A DNA stretch of 64,000 nt, taken from NCBI GenBank assembly GCA_019638795.1, contig JAHBTB010000001.1:124001-188000 (forward strand), in the 5' to 3' direction. Shown piece by piece: positions 8,747 through 17,884 of this stretch. The notes beneath the pieces are model-generated. The model worked only from the letters and a program-made list of their open reading frames with translations, was not told where the DNA came from and did not search any database. The stretch is from Fimbriimonadaceae bacterium. Its GTDB lineage: Bacteria; Armatimonadota; Fimbriimonadia; Fimbriimonadales; Fimbriimonadaceae. Within the stretch, counting starts at the first letter, position 1; each line of letters begins with the position of its first letter. A program made the translations under genes and the position numbers.

Positions 8747-9616
8747 ATGGAGCGCACAACTGTAAGGCCGCAAGTCGAGCCGCTGGATCAAGAAGTCCAG
8801 CGGCTCATCGAGCATGTGGCCACGGCGTACGGACTTCGCTACGTCGAGGAGTACCTGGTCCCTCACCTGGCGCGTCCCCTTGGGCTTCAACGGGGAGACA
8901 AAGCCGGAGTCGTTGCTGCCCTTCGAGACCCCGTGGGCGCCTTACGGGTCCTCTACGGTCAATACGGCTTTTCCCGCCGGGGCAAGAGCCGCGACGACCT
9001 TGCCGAGGCCGCCCTGTCCGCCGTCGACAAGGTCGCCGGTTTGGATGGACCCGGCTCAAACGTGTGGTCGGCATTTGAATCCGCCCTCACCGCCCAAGGG
9101 GGCCGCCCGGTCGAGATCCAGGACCGGGGCGTCGTCCAAGGCCTTTACGAACTGGCCCAAGAGGTCGCGGAGGCCCACGACGGAGCGTCCATCGTGGGGT
9201 GGATCGACCAATCGGCCCGTGCGACGGGGCGTGTCGAGGAGGTGTTCAACCGGATCGTCGACATCCGGGGCCTTGGGCCGAAGACCACCTCGACGTTTGT
9301 CCGCGACATGGTCTACATCCTCGGGCGAGAGGACGACCTGGAGCCGGCCGAAAAGATCCATATCCAGCCCGTCGACCGGTGGCTCCGCCTCATGGCCGTC
9401 GAAACCGTCCCCGAACCAGGCGTCCGGGACGCCGCCGACTGGGTGATCGCCGGAAAGGTCACTAAGTATTGCCGGAGGGCCGGGGTGAGCAGCATTCTCT
9501 TCAGCATGGGATGCACCTCCTTCGGCCAGCGGACGGTCCGCGAGGTGGAGCGGTTCGGCTACGAGATCGCGAAGCTCAAGCGGTACCTGGACTCATCCGC
9601 CGGCCCGCGATCCTGA
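8747..9616 (+). CDS. Helix-hairpin-helix protein, function unknown
   Basis: This 289-residue, mostly helical protein has no signal peptide. One helix-hairpin-helix-like segment is visible around residue 165-190 (IVDIRGLGPKTTSTFVRDMV), followed by IQPVDRWLRLMAVE. The order resembles the HhH-GPD glycosylase core, in which a conserved Asp follows the hairpin, but I do not see a convincing catalytic Lys/Asp set. A DNA-binding or repair role is an inference only. Its 3' end overlaps the convergent coaX gene by 41 nt. Confidence 0.65.
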   Translation: MERTTVRPQVEPLDQEVQRLIEHVATAYGLRYVEEYLVPHLARPLGLQRGDKAGVVAALRDPVGALRVLYGQYGFSRRGKSRDDLAEAALSAVDKVAGLDGPGSNVWSAFESALTAQGGRPVEIQDRGVVQGLYELAQEVAEAHDGASIVGWIDQSARATGRVEEVFNRIVDIRGLGPKTTSTFVRDMVYILGREDDLEPAEKIHIQPVDRWLRLMAVETVPEPGVRDAADWVIAGKVTKYCRRAGVSSILFSMGCTSFGQRTVREVERFGYEIAKLKRYLDSSAGPRS

Positions 9617-10346
9617 GCCCTTCCAGCGTCAGTTCGGGCACGTGTTCGTCGATCTCGCCACAGAGGTCCACAAACTTTTCGCCAAGCCCGCCCGTGCTGA
9701 CGACCTTGCAACCGGGCAGTTCCTTCCGCACGCGGCGGCACAGGCCGTCGACCGCCTCGGCATAGCCGAACATCAGGCCCGACTGGATGCTTTCCACCGT
9801 CCGCTTCCCTACCGCACGGGCGGGGGCCTCCAAACTCACCGACGGGAGCTTCGCCGTCCGAGAGGCCAGCGACTCCATCGAGACAGTCAGACCCGGCATG
9901 ATGACGCCGCCCGCATACGCGCCGGAGGCGTCGACGCAGTCGAACGTGGTCGCGGTGCCAAAATCGACGACGACGACCGGCGGAGGCCATCGGTCGAGGG
10001 CCCCCAAGGCGTTGGCGATCCGGTCGGCCCCGACCGCGTGGGGAGGGTCATAGGTGACGGGAAGGCCGACCTGGTCGCCAGTGCGCAAGAACACCGGCTG
10101 GATCCCCAAGTACTTCCGTACGAAGTAAGTCCATGCCATGTCGGTCGAGGGGACGACGCTGGCCACGACTGCCTGTGACCCCGCGAACTCCAGGCCGCCA
10201 AGACGAGCCAAGGCTTCAAGCTGCACGGCGACCTGGTCTTCCGTCAGGCGGTCGTCGGTGGCGAGCCGCCACGTGGCCCGCCAGGTGGAGCCGTCGTGCA
10301 GCCCCACGACCGTCTGCGTGTTGCCGATGTCAATCGCCCAAAGCAT
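9576..10346 (-). CDS. coaX: Type III pantothenate kinase CoaX
   Basis: The 256-residue protein has the ASKHA phosphate motif WAIDIGNTQTVVGL at the N-terminus, DPPHAVGADRIANALGA in the middle and VVVDFGTATTFDCVD plus GAYAGGVIMPGL, all signatures of CoaX. It phosphorylates pantothenate, the first step of coenzyme A synthesis, in the cytoplasm. The length is normal for the family. It overlaps the end of glmM by 17 nt and is the last gene of the grpE-glmM-coaX run. Confidence 0.95.
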   Translation of the reverse strand: MLWAIDIGNTQTVVGLHDGSTWRATWRLATDDRLTEDQVAVQLEALARLGGLEFAGSQAVVASVVPSTDMAWTYFVRKYLGIQPVFLRTGDQVGLPVTYDPPHAVGADRIANALGALDRWPPPVVVVDFGTATTFDCVDASGAYAGGVIMPGLTVSMESLASRTAKLPSVSLEAPARAVGKRTVESIQSGLMFGYAEAVDGLCRRVRKELPGCKVVSTGGLGEKFVDLCGEIDEHVPELTLEGLRIAGRRMSPGTA

Positions 10347-11685
10347 GAGTCAAGTCCACCCGGCTGTAGACCTTACCGCCTTGGGCGGTGAGCAGAGCTT
10401 GGACGACCAGTTCGGCGGCGCGGTCGCGAAGCGCCTGGTCGTCGGCCTCGACCATCACCCTCAGGATCGGTTGGGTGCCGCTGGCCCGCACGTTGATGCG
10501 GCCCCTCCCCGACAAAATCGCCTCGGCCTCCCGGGTCGGCCCCGCCGACGCGTCCTCCCAGCCGTCCTTGCGGTCGACTTGGACGTTGACGAGCACCTGG
10601 GGCCAGTTCAGGCAGTCCGTGGCGGCCTCCGCCAGCGTCTTCCCTTCCCGCTTCAAGACCCTTGCCAGTTCTAGGGCGGTCACCAGGCCGTCGCCGGTGG
10701 GGCCATGGTCGGGAAAGACGATGTGGCCGCTCTGTTCGCCGCCGATCTTGCCGCCGATCTCGCGGAGTTTGGCGCTGACATACTTGTCGCCCACGTCGAC
10801 ACGCACGAGCTGGACCCCCCGTCCGGCCAACCAGTGCTCAAAGCCACCGTTACTCATCACCGTGCCGACCACTTCGGTCGGGTGCCAGTGGGCGCACCAC
10901 AAGCCCATCATCCAGTCGCCGTTGACCAGCTTGCCGGTCGAGTCGGCGAAGACAGCCCGGTCTGCGTCACCGTCAAAGGCGACGCCCAGGTCAGCTCCGG
11001 CGTTGCGGGTCGCCTCCTGCAAGACATGGGGCCGGGTCGCTCCGCATCCGGTGTTGATGTTGTCGCCGTCGGGGTCGGTGCCGACCGTCTGGACCTTCGC
11101 CCCCAGGCGTCGGAACACCTCTGGGCCTGACTCAAAGGCGGCCCCGTTCGAACCGTCCACCACGACAGACATGCCGTCGAGTCGCTCCGGCACCAGGGAC
11201 ACCAGCCAATCCTCGTAATCGGCGACACCGTCGCGAGACTGGACCAACCGTCCGACCCCGTCGCCGGTCGGCCGGTCGCCGAAGGGACTGCCGAGGTTGT
11301 CCTCGATCCACCGCTCAAACTCGGCTTCGACCTTGCGGCCGTCGGCCTGGATCAGTTTGATGCCGTTGTCAGGGGCGGGGTTGTGGCTCGCCGACACCAC
11401 GGCTCCCAGCCCGAACCCCCGCGAACGGACGATCCAGGAGACCCCGCCCGTCGGCACGACACCCATCGGCACGGCCTCGACGCCGGCGCTGCAGAACCCG
11501 GCGGCAAGGGCGGCACCGAGCATGGGGCCGCTCCGCCGTGTGTCGCGGCCGATCGCTACCCGCGGGGGCAGGCCCAGTCCGACCATACGGCGACCCGCCG
11601 CCTGGCCGATGCCAAAGGCAAGCTCGGGGGTCAGCGTCGCGTTGGCCAAGCCCCGGGCCCCGTCGGTGCCGAAGAGACGGCTCAT
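10330..11685 (-). CDS. glmM: Phosphoglucosamine mutase GlmM
   Basis: This 451-residue protein starts MSRLFGTDGARGLANATLTP, has the phosphoserine loop VVSASHNPAPDNGIKLI (active-site Ser about residue 99), the metal-binding loop AFDGDADRAVF and the sugar-specificity loop GGEQSGHIVF. It converts glucosamine-6-phosphate to glucosamine-1-phosphate for UDP-GlcNAc and peptidoglycan synthesis. Its start overlaps the grpE stop (ATGA) and its stop overlaps coaX, so the three are one transcript. Confidence 0.96.
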   Translation of the reverse strand: MSRLFGTDGARGLANATLTPELAFGIGQAAGRRMVGLGLPPRVAIGRDTRRSGPMLGAALAAGFCSAGVEAVPMGVVPTGGVSWIVRSRGFGLGAVVSASHNPAPDNGIKLIQADGRKVEAEFERWIEDNLGSPFGDRPTGDGVGRLVQSRDGVADYEDWLVSLVPERLDGMSVVVDGSNGAAFESGPEVFRRLGAKVQTVGTDPDGDNINTGCGATRPHVLQEATRNAGADLGVAFDGDADRAVFADSTGKLVNGDWMMGLWCAHWHPTEVVGTVMSNGGFEHWLAGRGVQLVRVDVGDKYVSAKLREIGGKIGGEQSGHIVFPDHGPTGDGLVTALELARVLKREGKTLAEAATDCLNWPQVLVNVQVDRKDGWEDASAGPTREAEAILSGRGRINVRASGTQPILRVMVEADDQALRDRAAELVVQALLTAQGGKVYSRVDLTHALGD

Positions 11686-12224
11686 GACGGCTTTTGGCTG
11701 ACGCGCACACGGGCCGGCCGCACCACGCGGTCGTGGAGGAGGTAGCCCGACTCAAGCTCGTCGAGGACGGTGCCGTCGGGGTGTTCGTCGGTCTCCGTCA
11801 CGACCAATGCCTCGTGCACCGACGGGTCGAACGCTTCGCCGGTCGACGGCACGCGCAGGACACCGCCCGACTCAAGGGCCTTCAGCAGTTGCTTGTGCAC
11901 GGCCCGGACACCGTCCAGGAGGGACTCCGCGCTGGCGCCCTTTTCAAAGGCCGCCAAAGACCGTTCGAAGTTGTCCAAGACGGGCACCAAATCCCGCACC
12001 AGGCCCTCCGTGGCGTACTTCTTGTCCTGCTCAAAGTTCTGACGCAGGCGCTTTTGGACGTTTTGGGCCTCCGCCATGGTGTAGACCAATTGCTCGCGCA
12101 ACTTGTCGCGTTCGGCGGTCAGGGCGGCGACCAACTCGTCACGCGGGTCGGCCTGCTCCTCGACTGGCTCGTCGGTCTCCGGTGCGGGCACCGTCGGCTT
12201 CTCGATGTTTTCAACGTCGCTCAT
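11682..12224 (-). CDS. grpE: GrpE nucleotide exchange factor
   Basis: The frame is open upstream, but the ATG at 12224 (MSDVENIEKPTVPAPE) fits GrpE best and has a GAG-containing ribosome-binding site; this gives 180 residues. The acidic N-terminal tail, the long coiled coil (ALTAERDKLREQLVYTMAEA) and the C-terminal beta-wing (VLRVPSTGEAFDPSVHEALV) are all present. GrpE exchanges ADP on DnaK. Neither dnaK nor dnaJ is in the window. Pairing with glmM and coaX is unusual, and no CIRCE-like element is visible upstream. Confidence 0.92.
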   Translation of the reverse strand: MSDVENIEKPTVPAPETDEPVEEQADPRDELVAALTAERDKLREQLVYTMAEAQNVQKRLRQNFEQDKKYATEGLVRDLVPVLDNFERSLAAFEKGASAESLLDGVRAVHKQLLKALESGGVLRVPSTGEAFDPSVHEALVVTETDEHPDGTVLDELESGYLLHDRVVRPARVRVSQKPS

Positions 12225-12273
12225 GGGCTCTTGGAGACTACGAGGGTACCGCCCGGCATGTGTCCGACCCAGG

Positions 12274-13527
12274 TCAAGCCAGCGCGGCAAGGATCTCCGC
12301 CGTCTCGGCGACCGCCTCGTCGAAAATCTTCACGGCACGGTCGATCTGCTCCACCGACACATTGAGCGGGGGCTCGAACCGAATGACCCGCGGGTTGTTC
12401 AGGGTGTAGGCGGCGACGAGTCCACGCTTGGACATCTGGGCGATCGCCAGCTCGCCGACTTCGTCCATCGTGAACTCGACCCCGACCATGAGGCCAAGCC
12501 CGCGGACCTCCTTGAGCAGGCTTTGCCGGGCCTGGACTTCCTGCAAGCGGGACTTCAGGTGGCTTCCGTTGGTCCGGCTCTGTTCGACCAGACCTTCTTC
12601 GTCGATGACCCGGAGGGCGGCCAAGCCCGCCGAACATGCCAGCGGGTTGCCACCAAACGTGCTCGTGTGGAGGAGCGGGTTCGCCCCGTACACCTTCTCT
12701 AGGACGGCCTGGGTGCACATGGTCGCGCCGATGGGCATGACCCCCCCGCCCAGACACTTGGCCAAGGTCATGATGTCGCCTTCGACGCCGTCATGTTCGC
12801 TGGCGAAGAGGCGGCCCGTCCGCCCCAGGCCGGTCTGGACCTCGTCGACGATGAGCAGGGCCCCGTGGCGGTCGCAGATTTCCCGGAGGCGGGCGAGGTA
12901 CCCGGGAGGCGGGACATGGATGCCGCCCTCGCCCTGGACGGGCTCGATGATCATCGCGGCGGTCTCGCCGTCGACCGCCGTCTCGGCGGCGCTGGCGTCG
13001 CCGTACGGGACAAACGTGGTGGACGGCACCAGAGGCTCGAACGGCAGCCGGGCCTTGTCACGGCCAGTGACAGCCAGGGCCCCCATCGTCTTGCCATGGT
13101 AGGAGCCGACCGTGGAGACGGTCTTGGTCCGTCCTGTCGCCACCCGGGCGAATTTGAGGGCCGCCTCGACCGCCTCGGCCCCGCTGTTGCTGAAAAAGGT
13201 GAACGCCAGGCCACCGGGGGCACGTTTGGCCAGTTCCTCGGCCAGCTCCGCCTGGACAGGGTTGAAGAAGACCTTGCTGCTCAGCGGCATCAAGTCAAGT
13301 TGCTTCTTAACCGCCTCCACGACCTTGGGGTGACGGTGCCCCAGGGAGAACACGCCGTATCCGCCAAGGAAATCCAGGTACCGCCGCCCTTCGTGGTCGA
13401 CCAGTTCGCATCCTTCTGCGCTGGATTCGACAGTGAACCCGGCGAAGTTCATCATCCGGGCCAGATAGGGGTTGATATGATCGCTGTACTGGCCCACGAC
13501 GTGGGCCTGCAAGGCGTCGGCGTCCAT
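12274..13527 (-). CDS. Class III aminotransferase (acetylornithine/putrescine aminotransferase-like)
   Basis: The 417-residue product from the ATG at 13527 has the full class III PLP fold: YLDFLGGYGVFSLGHRHPKV, FFSNSGAEAVEAALKFAR, SYHGKTMGALAVTG, the PLP Asp in LLIVDEVQTGLGRTG and the Schiff-base Lys in TLAKCLGGGVMPIGA. It moves an amino group between an amino acid or diamine and 2-oxoglutarate. The VYGANPLLHTSTFGGNPLACSA region resembles putrescine aminotransferases, but acetylornithine or ornithine as substrate is equally plausible. It lies 49 nt upstream of grpE. Confidence 0.88.
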   Translation of the reverse strand: MDADALQAHVVGQYSDHINPYLARMMNFAGFTVESSAEGCELVDHEGRRYLDFLGGYGVFSLGHRHPKVVEAVKKQLDLMPLSSKVFFNPVQAELAEELAKRAPGGLAFTFFSNSGAEAVEAALKFARVATGRTKTVSTVGSYHGKTMGALAVTGRDKARLPFEPLVPSTTFVPYGDASAAETAVDGETAAMIIEPVQGEGGIHVPPPGYLARLREICDRHGALLIVDEVQTGLGRTGRLFASEHDGVEGDIMTLAKCLGGGVMPIGATMCTQAVLEKVYGANPLLHTSTFGGNPLACSAGLAALRVIDEEGLVEQSRTNGSHLKSRLQEVQARQSLLKEVRGLGLMVGVEFTMDEVGELAIAQMSKRGLVAAYTLNNPRVIRFEPPLNVSVEQIDRAVKIFDEAVAETAEILAALA

Positions 13528-13532
13528 GGTTG

Positions 13533-13538
13533 AGTCTA
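13533..13538 (-). promoter_or_regulatory. -10 box for the aminotransferase gene
   Basis: TAGACT on the minus strand ends 5 nt before the ATG at 13527, which points to a leaderless transcript. Confidence 0.45.
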
Positions 13539-13577
13539 GCAGGGCCCCCGGGCTTCCCCTTGGGGCCCCACGCCCTC

Positions 13578-16370
13578 TCAGCCGACGGTCAGCGTCGTCT
13601 GGGCGGTCCCCAGCCCCTTGGCCCGCACTTTGACGGTGACCTTGCCTGCCTTGTGACCCGTGCGGACGACACCGGTCACCCGGCCCTGCCAACAAACGTG
13701 GGTCTTGGCCTGCATGCTGTGCGCGTCGGTCGGACTTCCGTTGCTCACGCCGGCCAACCAACCCGCCCCCGAGACGTCGAACGTGACCTCGTCATCCGCG
13801 AACGGCACCCGCCGGCCTTGGGAGTCCACGACCGAGACGGTCACCCAAGCCGCGTCAAGGCCGTCAGCGGCGAGTTTGTCACGGTCGACCGAGACATCGA
13901 GGCGCACCGGCCGCCCGGCTGTCTCCAGGGTCCAACGCTTCGCTTCCTTCCCGTCGGCGTCCAGCCCGACGGCCTCAAGCTTTCCGGGTTGGTACGGCAG
14001 TTCGAAGACGGCCATGTACTTCTCTGGGCGGCCCGTCTTGGCCGCGCCGACTTCCACACCGTTCAGGAGCAGTTTCACCGACGGGTAGGACGAGTAGACC
14101 CGGACGCGCATGGGCTTGCCCCCTCGGCCGGGCCAAGTCCAGCTCTCGTGGTCGTCATACCAACCCCAGCCGCTGATCTGGTACTTCTCGTCCGCAGGCT
14201 CGACGAACGCGGCCAACGTGGACTTGCTGCCGAACAGCACTTGTCGGTAATACGTCTGTGGTTTGCGACGTCCGACCAGGTCGATCTCGCCCGATCCGGT
14301 GGCGATGTAGGGGAACTCGCCAAAGAAGCTGTTCGACTCGCCTGGACGGACCACGCGGCCGACGCCGATCTCCCCGAGGTAGTCCCATCCCGTCCAAATG
14401 AAGTCGCCGATGACGTAGCTGTGGTCACGGACTTGCATAAGCCCGTCGAACATCTGCATGGACTGCGACTCGGTCGTCATCAAGACCCGGTCGGGATGGG
14501 CCGCGTGGATGGCGTCGAACTGGTCGGCCGAATAGTTCAGGCCCTGGACGTCAAGAGTCTTGTAGGTGGCCTCGAGGCTCGGCCATCCCGAGCCCACCGG
14601 GAACGCGGCCATTGTGACGGGTCGGTACGGGTCCTCTTGCTTTAGGTGTCCGGCCAGCATGGCGGCGGTCTCCGCCCCGAGAGGCTCCGCCTGCTCGGGG
14701 ATCTCGTTACCGACGCTCCACATGATCACCGACGGGTGGTTGGCGTCCCGACCCAGCATCGCGTCAAGGTCCCTTTGCCACCATTGCTTGAAATAAAGGT
14801 CGTAATTGCTTCCTTTGCTCCGGTTCCAGTTGTCGAACGCCTCTTCCAGCACCAGCATGCCCAACTTGTCGCAGGCGTCGAGCAAGGCCTGGCTCGGTGG
14901 GTTGTGGGACGTGCGGACGGCGTTGTATCCACACGCCTTCATGATCTGGATCCGCCGCTCCTCTGCCCGTGGGAGGCTGACCGCCCCCAGGGGGCCGTTG
15001 TCGTGGTGCACGCAGCCGCCGTGGAGCTTGACCGGGTTGCCGTTAAGGAGGAGCCCGGTCTTGGCGTTGACGGTGACCGTCCTGACGCCGACCTTGGTCT
15101 CGGTGGCGTCGACGACCTTGTCGCCGTACCGGACTTCACTCCTCAGGGTGTAGAGGTTGGGGTTGTCCACCGTCCACAGTTGCGGGGCGCTGATCCGGAA
15201 CGTCGTTTTTTGGGTGTCGCTCCCCTTGGCGGGGACGACGACGCCGACCTCGTTCGACCAGACGGTCAGGCCGTTGGGGGCGACGAGCTTCTGGGCGAGC
15301 TTTGCCTCGGACGGTGTGCCCATGTCGTTGGCGACGGTCGTGACGACCTGGACGGCGGCGTCGTCCGGGCCGATGTCGATCGTGTTGAACCTTGTCCCCC
15401 AGGTCTTAAGGTGGAGGAGGGGCGTCACCACCAGCCGGACAGGGCGATAGATCCCTGAGCCGGTGTACCACCGGCTGTTCGGGGCCGTCGTGTCGACCTG
15501 GACGACCAGGTTGTTATCGGCGCCGATGTTGAGCCCGTCCAAAACGACGTTGAACGGCGTGTAGCCGTAGGGGTGCTCGGCGACCTGCTTTCCGTTCAGC
15601 CAGACCTTGGAACGCATGTAGACGCCGTCAAAGCGGAGCTCCACCCGCTTGCCCTGCCAGTCAGCCGGAGCCTTGAACGACTTCTTGTACCAACCGAACC
15701 CCCCGACGGTGAAGCCGGTGGCCTTGCCGTCCGGCGCGTCGGTGTCAAAGGGGCCGACGACGTGGCGTGGTGCGCCGGGGGCATAGAGACCGCCGTCCCC
15801 TTGACCGTTGTAGACCCGGACGGCCAGCACGTCGGCGCCACCGCCCTTGATGAGCTTGGCGGGCACGGTGTACCGGCGCGTGACGTCCCACGCGGTGGCG
15901 TAGTGGGGCGGCAACTGCCCCATCGAGCCGATCTTGACCCCGTTCAAATATGTTTCGTCACAGTCGTCGATTTTGCCGACGCTGATCACGACGTCTTTGC
16001 CTTTGGCCAGGTTGATGTGGCGGCGGTACCAACCGAAAGAGTCCGGGTGGTTGGCACCCAGGGACTTGGACCAATTAGCCGGGCCGTCGACCATCTGCCA
16101 AGCGTTGTGGTCGAAGTCGGGATCGGCCCATTTCGGGTCGTCGCCCAAGCTGAACGCCCAGCGCCCCGCCGTCACGTCGACGTCTGGGGTCGTGCGCACG
16201 GACGGACGGTCCTCGATCTGGAAGTCGTGAGGAAGGTGGACGGGTCGCCATTCCGCCTTGTCGGGCACCGAAGTCTCGTCGTGCTGGGCCCGGTAGAAGG
16301 ACCAACCGCCGTTGAAGTCGATGTCCACCCGCGGACTGTCGAGAGCGGCCAACACCAAGGCGCTGAGCAT
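13578..16370 (-). CDS. Glycoside hydrolase family 2 (beta-galactosidase-like)
   Basis: This 930-residue protein starts with a short hydrophobic segment and then VDIDFNGGWSFYRAQHD, typical of the GH2 sugar-binding domain. Two Ig-like domains follow, then the TIM barrel with the acid/base Glu in IMWSVGNEIPEQAEP (about residue 556) and the nucleophile Glu in VLMTTESQSMQMF (about 632). The C-terminal part holds further beta-sandwich domains, including a Big-like PVRLDVSVDRDKL stretch. Such enzymes remove beta-linked sugars (galactose, glucuronate or mannose) from oligosaccharides. Export is likely but the signal is short. It is followed on the same strand by no partner gene. Confidence 0.92.
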   Translation of the reverse strand: MLSALVLAALDSPRVDIDFNGGWSFYRAQHDETSVPDKAEWRPVHLPHDFQIEDRPSVRTTPDVDVTAGRWAFSLGDDPKWADPDFDHNAWQMVDGPANWSKSLGANHPDSFGWYRRHINLAKGKDVVISVGKIDDCDETYLNGVKIGSMGQLPPHYATAWDVTRRYTVPAKLIKGGGADVLAVRVYNGQGDGGLYAPGAPRHVVGPFDTDAPDGKATGFTVGGFGWYKKSFKAPADWQGKRVELRFDGVYMRSKVWLNGKQVAEHPYGYTPFNVVLDGLNIGADNNLVVQVDTTAPNSRWYTGSGIYRPVRLVVTPLLHLKTWGTRFNTIDIGPDDAAVQVVTTVANDMGTPSEAKLAQKLVAPNGLTVWSNEVGVVVPAKGSDTQKTTFRISAPQLWTVDNPNLYTLRSEVRYGDKVVDATETKVGVRTVTVNAKTGLLLNGNPVKLHGGCVHHDNGPLGAVSLPRAEERRIQIMKACGYNAVRTSHNPPSQALLDACDKLGMLVLEEAFDNWNRSKGSNYDLYFKQWWQRDLDAMLGRDANHPSVIMWSVGNEIPEQAEPLGAETAAMLAGHLKQEDPYRPVTMAAFPVGSGWPSLEATYKTLDVQGLNYSADQFDAIHAAHPDRVLMTTESQSMQMFDGLMQVRDHSYVIGDFIWTGWDYLGEIGVGRVVRPGESNSFFGEFPYIATGSGEIDLVGRRKPQTYYRQVLFGSKSTLAAFVEPADEKYQISGWGWYDDHESWTWPGRGGKPMRVRVYSSYPSVKLLLNGVEVGAAKTGRPEKYMAVFELPYQPGKLEAVGLDADGKEAKRWTLETAGRPVRLDVSVDRDKLAADGLDAAWVTVSVVDSQGRRVPFADDEVTFDVSGAGWLAGVSNGSPTDAHSMQAKTHVCWQGRVTGVVRTGHKAGKVTVKVRAKGLGTAQTTLTVG

Positions 16371-16376
16371 GCCCCT

Positions 16377-16382
16377 AAGTTA
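16377..16382 (-). promoter_or_regulatory. -10-like box for the GH2 gene
   Basis: TAACTT on the minus strand ends 6 nt before the ATG at 16370. No Shine-Dalgarno is visible. Confidence 0.35.
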
Positions 16383-16411
16383 CCTGGGCCGGGGCACCGG
16401 CCCCCGAACGT

Positions 16412-16984
16412 TCACTTCTTCTTGAACTCGACCGACTTATGGGTCCGGGCCGCAGACTCTGTACCGGCCTTGAGGTCGGGGTAGCTGACGATCGACACAG
16501 AGTAGACCTTCTCCCCGTCTCCGACGAGAGTCAAGCTCACCACGTAGTTCTCGTCCTTCTTTTCGGGATGGACGCTGTAGACCCCACGGACGGCGGGGTG
16601 GTCGCCCAGTTCGCTGTCGCTCCGCTCGATCTCCTTGGGCCCGGCCTGGCTACCGTCAAGCTCCTTGAGGACACTCTTCATCACCGTCTTAAGGAAGGTG
16701 GCGTCGGCCTTGGTGCCGGGGCGCCCCTCAAAGACGGTCGCCCGGACAAAGTAGTCGTCGTTCTCAAAGTCGAAGTCCTGCGAGGTCTTGACCCAGTCGC
16801 CTTGCGCCTCGCTCTTTTCCACCTCGCCAGCCTTGAACTTGTCCCCGGGGATCTCCATCGTGAGAGGGGTGGACCCGACCTGGACACGCTTCCAATCGTC
16901 CCGCGAGGGGGCGAAACCGGTCAGTGCGGCAAGGGCTGCGCACAGGACGAAGGCTTGGGTGATGAAGCGGCGCTGGCTCGACAT
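16412..16984 (-). CDS. Secreted protein of unknown function
   Basis: The 190-residue protein has a signal peptide (ITQAFVLCAALAALTGFA) and a single alpha/beta domain. The composition is charged and soluble, with no Cys in the mature part. I do not recognise the family; it resembles small envelope proteins that contain a PsbP- or DUF1795-like fold (PLTMEIPGDKFKAGE, then VRATVFEGRPG), but this is a guess. It has its own promoter-like box at 16992. Confidence 0.65.
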   Translation of the reverse strand: MSSQRRFITQAFVLCAALAALTGFAPSRDDWKRVQVGSTPLTMEIPGDKFKAGEVEKSEAQGDWVKTSQDFDFENDDYFVRATVFEGRPGTKADATFLKTVMKSVLKELDGSQAGPKEIERSDSELGDHPAVRGVYSVHPEKKDENYVVSLTLVGDGEKVYSVSIVSYPDLKAGTESAARTHKSVEFKKK

Positions 16985-16991
16985 GTCTGCA

Positions 16992-16997
16992 AGTATA
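16992..16997 (-). promoter_or_regulatory. -10 box, leaderless arrangement
   Basis: TATACT on the minus strand ends 7 nt before the ATG at 16984, with no ribosome-binding site between. Confidence 0.55.
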
Positions 16998-17020
16998 GAC
17001 GCGGCGACCCCCCCACGGCG

Positions 17021-17869
17021 TCACGCCATGCCAAGGGGGGCCAGCAACCGGGCCAAGGTGTCGGCGTCGTAGGCGTCCATCTCACCGACCTTGGCCAGTT
17101 CGGCGTCGGCCTCTTCGGAGTGCCCTGCGGCACGCAAAAGCCGTTCGAGCACGCCGTGGTAGGCAGGCTTGTCGGGATCGAGGTCACAGGCCAGGCGCAC
17201 GGCACGCAGGGCCTCCGGCCGCTTGTCGGTCCCCCACAGGGCGAGGCCGGCTAAGACGAGGACGTGGTCGTCGCCCGGGCTGAGTTCGATGGCCGCTTGG
17301 GCCGATTTCGCCGCTTGGTCGAACTCCTTGAGCTCGTAGGCCAGGTCGGCCGCCCAGTAGTGATAGAACGCGTCGTCCGGCGCCGCGGCGATCGCACCTT
17401 GCACGGCGTCCAGGGCTGCCTTGCGGTAACCGTTGGTGCGCAGGGCGTCGGCCAGCCGGAACTGGACGTACGCGTCTTCGGGATGCTCCCGGGCACTCTC
17501 CTCAAGGGTCGCGACCGCGTCGCGTAACCGGCCGTACCTTCGGTACATCGCGCTCAGGGCGACGGTCAGTTCGCCGCTTGACGCCTTGTCCTTGGCCTTG
17601 AGATACTGGTAATAGGCTTCCGGGAGCATGTCGGCCGTTTCCATGGCCCCGGCCAGGTCCATGCGGGTGCCTTCGTCGGTCGCCCCCTGGGAGACCGCCC
17701 GCTTAAAGTGCTCGACGGCCGCTTGGTATTGCCCGGCGTCCATGCTCTCCCGGCCGAACCGCTTACTCTGCTCGGCGTCGCGCCCGACCCTCTCGGCGAC
17801 TTCTTCGCCGGGGGTGTCGCTGCCGGGCAGGTCGAACAAGTCCATGATCTGCCGGAACGGCAATTCCAT
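17021..17869 (-). CDS. TPR-repeat protein
   Basis: This 282-residue cytoplasmic protein is a chain of about six tetratricopeptide repeats, for example AGQYQAAVEHFKRAVSQGA, GRLRDAVATLEESAREHPED and KEFDQAAKSAQAAIELSPGD. TPR arrays bind partner proteins. No catalytic domain or signal peptide is visible. It lies between two unknown genes on the same strand, each with its own -10-like box, so co-regulation is uncertain. Confidence 0.85.
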   Translation of the reverse strand: MELPFRQIMDLFDLPGSDTPGEEVAERVGRDAEQSKRFGRESMDAGQYQAAVEHFKRAVSQGATDEGTRMDLAGAMETADMLPEAYYQYLKAKDKASSGELTVALSAMYRRYGRLRDAVATLEESAREHPEDAYVQFRLADALRTNGYRKAALDAVQGAIAAAPDDAFYHYWAADLAYELKEFDQAAKSAQAAIELSPGDDHVLVLAGLALWGTDKRPEALRAVRLACDLDPDKPAYHGVLERLLRAAGHSEEADAELAKVGEMDAYDADTLARLLAPLGMA

Positions 17870-17876
17870 GGCCGAG

Positions 17877-17882
17877 ATTCTA
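17877..17882 (-). promoter_or_regulatory. -10 box, leaderless arrangement
   Basis: TAGAAT on the minus strand ends 7 nt before the ATG of the TPR gene at 17869. Confidence 0.55.
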
Positions 17883-17884
17883 CG

